Source of the DNA: Ruminococcus sp.
GTDB taxonomy: Bacteria; Bacillota; Clostridia; Oscillospirales; Ruminococcaceae
NCBI GenBank assembly: GCA_017542475.1
Contig: JAFXXD010000016.1
Location: 1-64,000 of the forward strand
DNA: 64,000 nucleotides
Reading direction: 5' to 3'
Of the stretch, positions 16,329-24,681 are shown piece after piece. Positions within the stretch are counted from its first letter, which is position 1; every line of letters starts with the position of its first letter. Position numbers and translations under genes: made by a program. The notes under the pieces are model-generated. The model did not search any database. It was not told the origin of the DNA and worked only from the letters and a program-made list of their open reading frames with translations.

Positions 16329-17075
16329 TCAATCCTCTCGTTTTATACCCCAAAGTCCGTAGGGGTCGTTTTTCAGCGCGTCCTCGTACAGCGACACCAC
16401 CGACCATATGTCGAAGAACATCGCCTTGCACGCGCCTATCTGCGCCTCTTTTATAAGTCCCCTCCCGTAAGCCGCAGCCTGTATGGTATACCACGCCTTC
16501 ACGGGAGGGTGCCCAGCCTCGATGAACCACTCGTCGGGCGGATATATGCGGTCAATCGCCTCGCTCGGCGCGAACATCGCCGTGATATCCGTGGGAGTTA
16601 TCGGCTCGACATAGTGCATGGCAGTCAGCTTGTAGATGTCAACTCCGAGCAGCAGAGCCTTCCCGCCGTGGTGAATAGCGTAGTCGAGCCCGCCCGTCAG
16701 AGCCTCTTCTGCGTGCTTTCCCCAGCCTGCGGTGCTTATCGTATCGCACCCGCAGACCGTGTCGGGTAGCTGCCTGAACGTGTCCGCGACTGCTCCCATA
16801 GCCGTTTTTTCGGCGTCGGGGTCGAGCACCTTTATCTTGACCGTTATGCCAAGCTCCCTGTCGGCGTCGGTCAGCGGGAGCTCCCTGCTCAGCCTCAGCG
16901 CGGGCATAAAAATGCTGCCCTCCTCAGTGACGAGCTCCTTCAGCGCGTCGATGACCGTCATCGCGCCGCCCTCGAGCTCCCCGAAGCTGCTCAGCGAGCT
17001 GTGCACCTCCAGTATCATTCCCTTTTCGACGCCGAACTCCGCCAGCGCGTGCTTCAGTTCCTCTTTCGTGACCAT
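16329..17075 (-). CDS. AAC(3)-family N-acetyltransferase
   Basis: 248 residues, matching the Antibiotic_NAT family: VHSSLSSFGELEGGA near residues 24-38, SIFMPALR, the His-containing MHYVEPIT near 180, and a basic YGRGLIKEAQIGACK close to the end. Family members acetylate the 3-amino group of aminoglycosides using acetyl-CoA, but many chromosomal homologues such as YokD have unknown substrates. Its setting among housekeeping genes argues against a dedicated resistance gene. It sits 9 bp after the epimerase gene. Confidence 0.88.
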   Translation of the reverse strand: MVTKEELKHALAEFGVEKGMILEVHSSLSSFGELEGGAMTVIDALKELVTEEGSIFMPALRLSRELPLTDADRELGITVKIKVLDPDAEKTAMGAVADTFRQLPDTVCGCDTISTAGWGKHAEEALTGGLDYAIHHGGKALLLGVDIYKLTAMHYVEPITPTDITAMFAPSEAIDRIYPPDEWFIEAGHPPVKAWYTIQAAAYGRGLIKEAQIGACKAMFFDIWSVVSLYEDALKNDPYGLWGIKRED

Positions 17076-17084
17076 TCCGCGCTC

Positions 17085-17984
17085 CTATCGAAGATTCGCT
17101 GCTATGAAATCGACCAGCGGCTTGCGCACGATGAGGTCGCTGTGCACGCTGTACCACTCATACGCCCCGCGAAGTCCCGCGCCGAGCGACATCACACGCG
17201 GCATTATCGCGCTCATCGCCGTCACATCGAGGACGTACTCATAATCGTAGAACGGGAAGTAGCTCCTCTGAGGCACGTCCGCGCCGACATAGCGGAGCTC
17301 GGGCTCTCTGCCGATAACTCCGTAGCACAGCCGCACCCACTCGTTGATATCAACGGTTTCGGGGTTGCCGACGTTGAAAACACGCTGTTCAGGCTTCTGC
17401 ACGAGCAGAAGCTCCATGAAGCGGCAAAGGTCGGCGATGTTGAAGAACTGGAGCCTCATACTCCCGTCCTTCGGCACATAAAATGGAACTTTTCCCTCCG
17501 CGCACTCGAAGACGAACGCCTCGCGGTAGAGGTTGTTCATCGCACCGTAGAGATACGGCGGGCGCAGTATATAGGCGCTCGGGACGTGCTCACGCAGCCA
17601 GTTCTCGGCGGCGAGCTTGTTCGTGCCGTATGCTCCCCATATCGAGTTAGCGCCGCACTCCATGTCCTCGCGGAAGGGCTGCGGCAGGGTCTCGGGATAG
17701 ACCGCACTCGAGCTAATAAAGATGTAGCTCCCGAAGTCTCCAAGTGCCTCGTTCAGCGTGCGGACGTCGTTTTCATTGTAGGAGGTCACGTCGAGCACGG
17801 CGTCAAAGCGGTGCTGCTTCAGGGTGTCGCCGAGAGCGTACCTGTCCGCGCAGATATGACGTACATTCGGGGACTGCGGCTTGCTGCCGCGGTTGAGGAC
17901 GTATACCTCGTGGCCCTTGCCAGCAAAATATTCGGCGGTGTATCTGCTTGCGAACACAGTTCCGCCTGTGACCAGTATCTTCAT
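17085..17984 (-). CDS. NAD-dependent epimerase/dehydratase
   Basis: 299 residues of the extended SDR fold. The N-terminal dinucleotide-binding loop reads ILVTGGTVFASRY, a variant of GxxGxxG. FISSSAVYPETL supplies the catalytic serine region and YGTNKLAAE is the YxxxK motif. It probably acts on a nucleotide sugar, but the substrate cannot be read from the sequence. It begins 10 bp after the RlmA-like stop and is followed by the AAC(3)-like gene in the same operon. Confidence 0.87.
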   Translation of the reverse strand: MKILVTGGTVFASRYTAEYFAGKGHEVYVLNRGSKPQSPNVRHICADRYALGDTLKQHRFDAVLDVTSYNENDVRTLNEALGDFGSYIFISSSAVYPETLPQPFREDMECGANSIWGAYGTNKLAAENWLREHVPSAYILRPPYLYGAMNNLYREAFVFECAEGKVPFYVPKDGSMRLQFFNIADLCRFMELLLVQKPEQRVFNVGNPETVDINEWVRLCYGVIGREPELRYVGADVPQRSYFPFYDYEYVLDVTAMSAIMPRVMSLGAGLRGAYEWYSVHSDLIVRKPLVDFIAANLR

Positions 17985-17994
17985 AGTTTTCTCC

Positions 17995-18816
17995 TCATTT
18001 CTTGCGGTAGGTCAAAACTTCAAAATCTGCCTGCACGGTCAGCTCTGACAACGCTTCAAGACGTTCCTGCTCGATTCTGCCAGTCTTGTAATAATACGGA
18101 GTCATCGAGAACAGGCTGCGTATATCGGTGCTGTCACGCAGCTTCATCGTGAAGCTCACGCGGCGGGCTCCGATGTGCCCGAAGCCGTCGAGCTCATACG
18201 GTTTGACCTCGTTTTTATACGGCGTATCGTAAATCGCCTGCTTCAGCTCCCACAGGTGGTTCTCGGACGGGATAGCCATTATCATAATCCCGCCGCTTTT
18301 CAGCACGCGGAGGTACTCCTCGCCGCAGTAGGGCGCGAACATCGTGATGAGCAGGTCGCAGCTGCTGCTCGCGACAGGCAGGTGAAACACGCTCGCTGCC
18401 GCAAATTTAACTGACTTGTCCCGCTTGGCAGCGTACTCGACCGCCACCTTCGAGATGTCAACTCCGTACATCTTCACCGCAATATCTGACCTGTCAAATC
18501 CTGCTCTCGCAGCAGAGGTATAGTAGCCCTCTCCGCAGCCCGCGTCGAGCACGACGCTCCCGTTTTGGGCATATTTAAGCGTTTCCTCGCACACCGCCTC
18601 GCAGAGCGGCGCGTAATAGCCCTTGTCAAGAAAATCGCGCCGAGCCTGCACCATCAGCTTGTTGTCACCGTGGACAGCCTTACCCGCGTGCTTCGAGAGC
18701 AGCAGATTCACGTAGCCGCTCCGCGCGATATCGAAGCTGTGGTGCTTCCCGCAGATGTAGCTTTTCCCCGTGTTTTCGAGCATCCCGCCACACACGGGAC
18801 ATATGAGCACGCTCAT
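17995..18816 (-). CDS. rlmA: 23S rRNA (guanine-N1) methyltransferase, RlmA type
   Basis: 273 residues. An N-terminal zinc site (CPVC, then C and H in YICGKHHSFD) precedes the family phrase ARSGYVNLL, and a class I SAM fold with VLDAGCGEGYYTSA at about 90. RlmA(I)/RlmA(II) enzymes methylate G745 or G748 in helix 35 of 23S rRNA; the II type also gives resistance to some macrolides. The subtype is not decidable by eye. It begins 9 bp after the TrmK-Nif3 stop. Confidence 0.9.
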   Translation of the reverse strand: MSVLICPVCGGMLENTGKSYICGKHHSFDIARSGYVNLLLSKHAGKAVHGDNKLMVQARRDFLDKGYYAPLCEAVCEETLKYAQNGSVVLDAGCGEGYYTSAARAGFDRSDIAVKMYGVDISKVAVEYAAKRDKSVKFAAASVFHLPVASSSCDLLITMFAPYCGEEYLRVLKSGGIMIMAIPSENHLWELKQAIYDTPYKNEVKPYELDGFGHIGARRVSFTMKLRDSTDIRSLFSMTPYYYKTGRIEQERLEALSELTVQADFEVLTYRKK

Positions 18817-18825
18817 CGGCTCACC

Positions 18826-20277
18826 TCACACGTACACGCACGGGTCAACGGAACTCTCCGCTATCTCCACGTCGAGCTGCGGGAATTTTTCCTCAAGGGC
18901 ACGGCGAATCTCAGGCAGAACAAGGTTTTCCGTGTGAAAATGTCCGCAGTCGATCAGTGTGAATCCGCGGTTATTCGCCCCGATCCACACATCGTACTTC
19001 ACATCGCCTGTGATATATGCATCGCAGCCCTTTTCGAGCGCAAGCTCCAGCTCAGAGCCGCCCGAGCCTGAGCAAAAGGCTATCCTGCGCACTTTCCACT
19101 GCTTCTCCCCAGACATTCTGACGTACTCACAGCCGAATATCTCTTTGAGCCCGACAACAAGCTCCTCAGCGCTTATCTTCTCAGGAAGCTCCACTATCCA
19201 CCCGAGGCTCCTGCCGCAGCCAAGCTCCTCAAAAGGCTCGGGCTCACCCGCAAGCTTCAGATTTTCCGACAGCTTTTCAAGGATAACGCCATTAGTACCG
19301 CCTGCTGCGATATCAAGGTCAGTATGCATACAAATAGCCGCTATCTCACGCTCTATGAGCCTGAAAACAGGATCGTTACGTGTTATCCTCTTTCGGGCTT
19401 CAAATATAACGGGGTGATGAGAAATAATGAGTTCCGCCCCCTTTTCAAAAGCTTCGTCTATTACCTTGTTGGTGATGTCAAGTGAAAGCACGACCTTGCT
19501 GCACTTCATATCGTAGTTTTCCACCAGAAGTCCCGAGTTGTCCCATTTTTCCTGTAGACTGAAAGGATAAAGACTGTCAAGGAAGCGATAAATATCCGCT
19601 ATTTCAACAATGTCGCCTCCGCTCTCCATTTTCTGAGCCAGAGCCGCATAATGCTGTGAACCGTTTATATCGCCTGCGCTTTTCAGCGAAGCGCTTATCT
19701 TTTCAAGTCTCTCCTTTTCGTGGCTGCGGTATTTCTTTCCCAGCTCATCATTATCGTCAAAAAATCCGTACAGAGCGTCACTCTCTGTAAGCTGTTTCCA
19801 ATCAGCCGACCTTTCCGCAGTGATTATAACGTATATCTTGTCTTTATCCTCTACGGCATATTCCCCTGTTATCTCATACTGATATTCGTAGAGCTTTTTG
19901 CGGAGATGCTCCACCTTTGTCATTGGCTGTAGTATGAATTTGATGTTATCAGGCTTATCGGCTGTGGAATTGCCGATTATCTCTGCAATAGTCTCGCCGC
20001 CCATTCCCGCGATGACTACGTCGCTGACGCCGTCGAGCGGCACATTCGCCAGCCCGTCAGAGAGCACAAGCTCCACCTTGTCGGCAATGCCGTACTTCTC
20101 GACCGTCCTGCGCGCGGAATCGAGCGGCCCCTCCTTAATGTCGGACGCGATAACGCGCCCGCACTTTCCCGAGCGTATCAGCTCTGCTGCAAGCAGGGCG
20201 TGGTCTGTTCCGACGTCGCACACTATCCCCTCTCCGCCTACGAGGTCAAAGCAGGTCTGCAATCTGATATCGAGCAT
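18826..20277 (-). CDS. trmK: fused tRNA (adenine22-N1) methyltransferase TrmK and Nif3-like protein
   Basis: 483 residues from the ATG at 20277, which has GGAGG seven bases upstream. Residues 1-225 match TrmK: MLDIRLQTCFDLV, VCDVGTDHALL as SAM motif I, VVIAGMGGETI as motif IV. From about residue 230 the sequence is a Nif3/DUF34 protein: KWDNSGLLV, ISHHPVIF and CMHTDLDIA metal-binding segments, and ITGDVKYD and CGHFHTEN near the end. In B. subtilis the two are adjacent genes (yqfN, yqfO); here they are one frame. TrmK makes m1A22 in tRNA; the Nif3 part binds two metals and has no settled role. The middle of the gene (about 19250-19950) looks AT-richer than its ends. Confidence 0.92.
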   Translation of the reverse strand: MLDIRLQTCFDLVGGEGIVCDVGTDHALLAAELIRSGKCGRVIASDIKEGPLDSARRTVEKYGIADKVELVLSDGLANVPLDGVSDVVIAGMGGETIAEIIGNSTADKPDNIKFILQPMTKVEHLRKKLYEYQYEITGEYAVEDKDKIYVIITAERSADWKQLTESDALYGFFDDNDELGKKYRSHEKERLEKISASLKSAGDINGSQHYAALAQKMESGGDIVEIADIYRFLDSLYPFSLQEKWDNSGLLVENYDMKCSKVVLSLDITNKVIDEAFEKGAELIISHHPVIFEARKRITRNDPVFRLIEREIAAICMHTDLDIAAGGTNGVILEKLSENLKLAGEPEPFEELGCGRSLGWIVELPEKISAEELVVGLKEIFGCEYVRMSGEKQWKVRRIAFCSGSGGSELELALEKGCDAYITGDVKYDVWIGANNRGFTLIDCGHFHTENLVLPEIRRALEEKFPQLDVEIAESSVDPCVYV

Positions 20278-20300
20278 AGAAAAACCTCCGCAAATCAAAA

Positions 20301-20332
20301 ATTTCGGCGTGCCGAAGCCCGACACGCCGTGC
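20301..20332 (-). terminator. hairpin between zinc-ribbon gene and trmK
   Basis: CGGCGTG / CACGCCG stem followed on the minus strand by AAATTTTTG. It lies just past the zinc-ribbon stop and only about 25 bp before the trmK start, so it is a partial or leaky terminator between the two genes. Confidence 0.6.
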
Positions 20333-20345
20333 TTGTACTATTAAA

Positions 20346-20624
20346 TTATTCCTCGGAATTCAGCTTTGCAAAGCAATCGCTGCAGTAAACGGGTCTGCCG
20401 TCCTTGGGCTCGAAGGGCACCTTAGCCTCTCCGCCGCAGGTTGCACAGACGCCTGTATACATAACGCGCTCGGCTCTGCCTGCGTTCTTTCTTGCGTCGC
20501 GGCAAGCCTTGCAGCGCTGGGGCTCATGTGTGAGACCTTTCTCTGCGTAAAATTCCTGTTCGCCTGCTGTGAATACGAACTCGTTTCCACAATCCTTGCA
20601 GACTAATGTCTTGTCTTCGTACAT
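20346..20624 (-). CDS. small zinc-ribbon protein
   Basis: 92 residues. Two CxxC pairs (CKDC and CKAC) form one zinc ribbon in the first half, and CATC with CSDC form a second. The charged spacer HEPQRCKACRDARKN is typical of zf-trcl/zinc-ribbon proteins common in Clostridia. The start MYEDKTLVCKDC at 20624 has GAGG eight bases upstream; the frame is open further but without support. It probably binds nucleic acid or a protein partner; function unknown. Confidence 0.88.
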   Translation of the reverse strand: MYEDKTLVCKDCGNEFVFTAGEQEFYAEKGLTHEPQRCKACRDARKNAGRAERVMYTGVCATCGGEAKVPFEPKDGRPVYCSDCFAKLNSEE

Positions 20625-20750
20625 TTTTAATACCTCGCTTATAATATTTGGACCACGAGCCGGACTCACACCGACACCTTTGATAAACAACGCTCTTGAT
20701 TTAAGCTACCCGGTCATATTCTGAGCTGTCCCAAAGGGAACAGTTCGGTT

Positions 20751-21362
20751 TCATTTAAGATACGCCCGAATCTTCCGCCTTGCTCTCTGCATGGCGTTAT
20801 CGACGGACTTCTCGGTTATACCGAGCATTGAAGCAGTCTCTCTGTAGCTTGCCCCGCGTATCACCGAATCGAACACCTGTCTCTCGGTACCCGAGAGCTC
20901 GGTCTCGACAGCGCGTCTGAGCTCCGAGAAAAACTCCTTGTTCATATATATGCTCTCGGGAGTTTCTTCCTCTGAGAGCACCTCCTCGCTCACATCGTCT
21001 ATATTCTCACACACCGCGGGAGCCTTTGCCGCTCTCGCACGGACTGTACGCATCTGATTTACGATGCACACCTCCGCAAACGTGGAGAACTTCGCGTTCC
21101 TGCCTGCATCATACGACGATATAGCTCTCAGCAGAGCCATAAGCCCCTCCTGACAGAGGTCGTCGCGGTCTGCCTCGGAAGCGGAAAATACAGCCGCCTT
21201 GATAAAGATAAGCTTGGTATAACGGAGGATAAGCGCCTCACACGCGAGCTTATCTGAAACGGCTCTGTCCGCGAGTTCCTCGTCGGACATACTTCCGTAC
21301 ATATTGACATTATCCGACAATTCTTCCACAGGCATCTCCTTGCTGTCAGATGAGCGATACAC
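20751..21362 (-). CDS. sigma factor, SigH-like
   Basis: 203 residues. Region 2 reads DRDDLCQEGLMALLRAISSYD and KFSTFAEVCIVNQM; region 4 ends in EKSVDNAMQRARRKIRAYL, very close to B. subtilis SigH (KSIDNALQRVKRKL). The linker 110-140 is acidic and variable. In B. subtilis SigH controls early sporulation and competence and its gene precedes rpmGB-secE-nusG; here that operon is 25 kb away. The exact ortholog is uncertain. A perfect dyad between this gene and the upstream coiled-coil gene may limit readthrough. Confidence 0.9.
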   Translation of the reverse strand: MYRSSDSKEMPVEELSDNVNMYGSMSDEELADRAVSDKLACEALILRYTKLIFIKAAVFSASEADRDDLCQEGLMALLRAISSYDAGRNAKFSTFAEVCIVNQMRTVRARAAKAPAVCENIDDVSEEVLSEEETPESIYMNKEFFSELRRAVETELSGTERQVFDSVIRGASYRETASMLGITEKSVDNAMQRARRKIRAYLK

Positions 21363-21377
21363 AATAACGCCCGTCGG

Positions 21378-21403
21378 TCCCGTTCAGACAGGACCGACGG
21401 TAC
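21378..21403 (-). terminator. dyad downstream of coiled-coil gene
   Basis: CCGTCGGTCC / GGGACCGACGG separated by 8-9 nt, followed on the minus strand by GCGTTATTG. There is no strong U-tract, so termination is probably partial and sigma factor transcription may run through. Confidence 0.5.
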
Positions 21404-21412
21404 ATCTATTGA

Positions 21413-23170
21413 TTATTCAGTTTCCTTAGCAGCCTCTTCCTCTGCCGCCTTCAGAAGGTCGGACATATCGAAGCTGAAGTTGTTCTTCTTGGCAGCGTTC
21501 TTGTCTGCCGAATTATTATTGTTGTTATTTACGGGGCCATTGTGAGCAGGCTTGTTATTGTTATTGCCTGCGCCGCTGTTGTACGAGCCGCCCGATACTC
21601 TTGCGAAAGCCTCATCGGCAACGGAGTTCTTGCCGCAATCCTTAGCGGAAGGAGCGTCAGCCGCGGGAGCAGTACCGAGAGGAGCCTTTGCAGCCTCGAA
21701 TGCAGCCTGCGGAGCGTCAGCTCTCTCGACTGTAGCCTTGTCCTCGGGCTCGATGGAGTTGCGTGCCTCGCCGATGATGTTCTGAGCCTCAGCCATTCTG
21801 TCGGTAGCCTGACTTGTGAGCTTGCTCATAGCAGCCTTGATATCGGCAAACTTTGTATTTACGCTCTCAATCTCGTTGATGAGCATGAGGCGTACAGTAG
21901 AGGACATAGCGTTTATCTTGTCAGCCTTGCTGTTAGCGTCGTCAACAGTAGACTTAGCCTGAACATTGGCGTCCTTGATGGTCTTCTCGGCAGCAGCATT
22001 AGCCTTCGCAACTGTCATCTCGGCTGTATCGTTAGCCTCCTTGACTGTCTTCTCGGCAGTAGCATTAGCCTCCTTGACCGTCTTCTCAGCGTTTGCGTTA
22101 GCCTCGCTGACAGTCTTCTCAGCCTTCTCGCTTGCTTCCTTGATAGTCTTGTCAGCATTAGCCTGAGCCTCGCTGATGACCTTATCAGCCTTCTCCTTGG
22201 CTTCCTTGGTGAGGGCATTAGCCTCGTCCTCAGCCTGCTTCTTGAGCGTATCAACAGTCTTCTGAGCCTCTGCGAACAGAGTACCCATCATAGCAGCAGG
22301 ATTGCTTGCGTTAGCCTTGAGCTCTGCGATCTCCTTGTTGAGGTCGCCTATCTCAGCGTCCTTCTTAGCCACAGCCTCGGCAACAGCGTCAGCCACAGCG
22401 CTCTCGCCTGACTTCTTGAGCTCAGCGATCTTGTTTTCGGTCTCGGAAGCTTCCTTTATCTTAGCCTCGAGCTGAGCAGTCTTAGCCTCGAGGTCGGAGG
22501 TGAGCTTGGTGATCTCCTGCTTAGCCTTGACGAGTTCAGCCTCGGCAGCGGGATTGCCTGCGGGAGCAGCATTCTTGGGTGCGGCAGCAGCAGCCTTCTC
22601 GGCAGCCTCGAGCTTATCGTTAGAAGCCTTGAGCTGACCTCTGAGAGTGTCTATTTCCTTCTTTGCAGCCTCGAGAGCAGCGGTTATCTGCGCATTTGCG
22701 GGAGCGCCTGCGCCTGCTGCGGGAGCAGCTGCAGCAGCCTTATCGTTAGCAGCCTTGACCTCGGCTCTGAGCTTGTCTATTTCCTTCTTTGCAGCCTCAA
22801 GCGCAGCCTGAGTCTGAGCGTTCATCTGAGCTCCGCCCGCAGCGTGTGCAGCAGCAGGAGCGCCGCCGCCTGCTCTGAGCTGAGCGATGATCTTCTCACT
22901 CTCCGCTACCTTCTTCTGGAGGTCTTCGTTCTCCTTCTTGGCAGTTCTGAGAGCATTGTTTGAGGCATTGAGCTTCTCCTGAAGGTTATCTACCTGATTC
23001 CTGTATTTGAGGAGCTCCTGCGGGTCGGCGGGACCTGATTCCTTTGCTTCCTTGAGCTCGGCTTCAAGACCTGATATCTTGGAATTGAGCTCGTCGAGGT
23101 AAGTAAGTACGTCTTCTTTTACAAAGCCTCCACCGATCTTGGTGGTTCGTAATACGGTTGGTTCGTCCAT
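21413..23170 (-). CDS. DivIVA-like coiled-coil protein with hendecad repeats
   Basis: 585 residues from the ATG at 23170 with GGAG upstream. The N-terminus (TTKIGGGFVKEDVLTYLDEL) has a DivIVA-like lipid-binding start followed by coiled coil. An Ala/Pro/Gly-rich region spans about 100-210. Then comes a long coiled coil. Residues about 330-430 consist of at least eight 11-residue repeats of the form AEKTVKEANAT, a hendecad pattern that gives a nearly straight, slightly right-handed coil. The tail is Asn-rich (NNNNKPAHNG, NNNNNSADKN) and ends SFDMSDLLKAAEEE. Lying between ftsZ and a sigma gene, it probably acts at the septum or pole. Confidence 0.85.
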   Translation of the reverse strand: MDEPTVLRTTKIGGGFVKEDVLTYLDELNSKISGLEAELKEAKESGPADPQELLKYRNQVDNLQEKLNASNNALRTAKKENEDLQKKVAESEKIIAQLRAGGGAPAAAHAAGGAQMNAQTQAALEAAKKEIDKLRAEVKAANDKAAAAAPAAGAGAPANAQITAALEAAKKEIDTLRGQLKASNDKLEAAEKAAAAAPKNAAPAGNPAAEAELVKAKQEITKLTSDLEAKTAQLEAKIKEASETENKIAELKKSGESAVADAVAEAVAKKDAEIGDLNKEIAELKANASNPAAMMGTLFAEAQKTVDTLKKQAEDEANALTKEAKEKADKVISEAQANADKTIKEASEKAEKTVSEANANAEKTVKEANATAEKTVKEANDTAEMTVAKANAAAEKTIKDANVQAKSTVDDANSKADKINAMSSTVRLMLINEIESVNTKFADIKAAMSKLTSQATDRMAEAQNIIGEARNSIEPEDKATVERADAPQAAFEAAKAPLGTAPAADAPSAKDCGKNSVADEAFARVSGGSYNSGAGNNNNKPAHNGPVNNNNNNSADKNAAKKNNFSFDMSDLLKAAEEEAAKETE

Positions 23171-23235
23171 GGTACACTCCGTTCCCCGCAGCAAGTGCGG
23201 AATAAAAAAATTAAGGGATAATACGCCTTGTAATA

Positions 23236-23264
23236 ATTATAACACATATACAATTTCAATTCAA
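23236..23264 (-). promoter_or_regulatory. sigma-A promoter of coiled-coil gene
   Basis: Minus strand: TTGAAT (23259-23264), 17-bp spacer, TATAAT (23236-23241), 66 bp upstream of the start codon. Confidence 0.75.
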
Positions 23265-23327
23265 CCATTAAAATGTAGAATTTTTTAGTTGATTTTAGTG
23301 CACTTTACTATATTTGCAAGCCTTAAA

Positions 23328-23370
23328 TGATAAAAAAAGCGGTTGCACATTCGTGTGCAACCGCTTTATC
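23328..23370 (-). terminator. ftsZ terminator
   Basis: AAAGCGGTTGCAC / GTGCAACCGCTTT perfect stem, followed on the minus strand by TTTTTTTAT. It closes the division cluster. Confidence 0.92.
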
Positions 23371-23377
23371 TGTTAAA

Positions 23378-24505
23378 TCAGTTACCGAGTATCTTGAGGA
23401 TATCGTCAAGGTCGTAATCCGTATTGGACGATACGGGCTTGGGGTCGTTGCCGCCGAGTCCGAGACCGTCGATGAGCGGATTGTCTATCTGGATGATATC
23501 GTCGAGCTCACTGCCGCCCTCAGTTGAGGAAACGTCAGCAGGCATATCGCTGTCGTCGAAGCCTGCCGCGATAACAGTGATGGTCATCTCGTCCTGCATA
23601 TCCTCCTTGAATGCAGTACCGAAGATGAACTCAACTCCGTCAGCAGCTGTATCTGTTATCATCTTTGTTGCCTCATCAACATCAGCAGAGAGAACGTCCT
23701 CGGACATAGCGATATTGATAAGGAGTCTCTTAGCGCCCGAGATAGAGGTCTCAAGCAGCGGGCTGGAGATGACTGCGTTTGCAGCCTCCTTCGCCTTTTC
23801 CTTGCCCGAGCCGTGACCTATAGCCATATGAGCATAGCCAGCGCCTCTCATAATGGTGGAAACGTCCGCGAAGTCGAGGTTGATGTAGCCCTCTTCAACG
23901 ATGAGGTCGGAAATGCTCTTGACACCTGTCTTGAGCACGTCGTCAGAAAGCGAGAAGGACTGCTTCATAGTAAGCTGCTGCTTACCGTCGAGGAGCTTCT
24001 CGTTTGGTATTACGATAAGTGAGTCAACATACTTTCTAAGCTCTGCGATACCTTTTTCAGCCTGAGCCATTTTCTGCTCTCTCTCGAAGAGGAAGGGCTT
24101 GGTAACTACCGCAACTGTGAGTATGTCCATTTCCTTTGCTATCTTTGCAACTACAGGAGCAGCACCTGTACCTGTTCCGCCGCCCATACCTGCTGTGATG
24201 AAGATCATATCTGCGCCCTTGAGGTGAGCTTCGATCTCGTCTCTGTTCTCTTCAGCGCTGCGCTGACCGATCTCGGGCTTGTTGCCTGCGCCTCTGCCCT
24301 TTGTGAGCTTTGTGCCGATCGGTATCCTTGTTGTAGCCTTGGATTTATTGAGAGCCTTAGCGTCAGTATTGATAGCGATGTACTCGATGTCGTTAACGCC
24401 CGAATCGACCATGCAGTTAACAGCGTTTCCGCCGCCGCCGCCGACGCCTATGACCTTTATGTTAACATCGGGTTCCATTGCTTCTTCATAATTAAAATCT
24501 GACAT
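23378..24505 (-). CDS. ftsZ: cell division GTPase FtsZ
   Basis: 375 residues. All tubulin-like signatures are present: [13 protein letters not shown] near 18, [11 protein letters not shown] (tubulin signature) near 108, and the [17 protein letters not shown] stretch with the T7 loop. FtsZ polymerises with GTP into the Z ring. The C-terminal linker is short and acidic, and the conserved tail peptide (normally like DIPTFLR) reads [13 protein letters not shown], without the proline and arginine. GGAGG lies 8-9 bases upstream. It has its own promoter at 24575-24603. Confidence 0.98.
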   Translation of the reverse strand: MSDFNYEEAMEPDVNIKVIGVGGGGGNAVNCMVDSGVNDIEYIAINTDAKALNKSKATTRIPIGTKLTKGRGAGNKPEIGQRSAEENRDEIEAHLKGADMIFITAGMGGGTGTGAAPVVAKIAKEMDILTVAVVTKPFLFEREQKMAQAEKGIAELRKYVDSLIVIPNEKLLDGKQQLTMKQSFSLSDDVLKTGVKSISDLIVEEGYINLDFADVSTIMRGAGYAHMAIGHGSGKEKAKEAANAVISSPLLETSISGAKRLLINIAMSEDVLSADVDEATKMITDTAADGVEFIFGTAFKEDMQDEMTITVIAAGFDDSDMPADVSSTEGGSELDDIIQIDNPLIDGLGLGGNDPKPVSSNTDYDLDDILKILGN

Positions 24506-24574
24506 TTCGAAACTCCTCCTACTTTTATTTATCTGTATCTTTTAAGTAAATTTCACCCTATAAATACACATATC

Positions 24575-24603
24575 ATTTTAGCATATAATTCTGATTTTTG
24601 CAA
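24575..24603 (-). promoter_or_regulatory. sigma-A promoter of ftsZ
   Basis: Minus strand: TTGCAA (24598-24603), 17-bp spacer, TAAAAT (24575-24580). It lets ftsZ be transcribed apart from the upstream wall genes; 70-bp leader. Confidence 0.75.
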
Positions 24604-24681
24604 GTAATCACAAAATATTTTGAAATTTCGGCATTTCGCACAATCGGTGACTTCTGCGCTGCCTGTATTTGCACGTTTTCA

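Noticed and set aside
16329-17075. AAC(3)-like gene as an acquired aminoglycoside resistance gene
   Set aside because: It sits in a housekeeping operon without mobile elements; family membership alone does not show resistance.
20648-20720. Functional tRNA gene
   Set aside because: The anticodon stem and T-loop are not canonical and the acceptor has mismatches; kept only as a tRNA-like finding.
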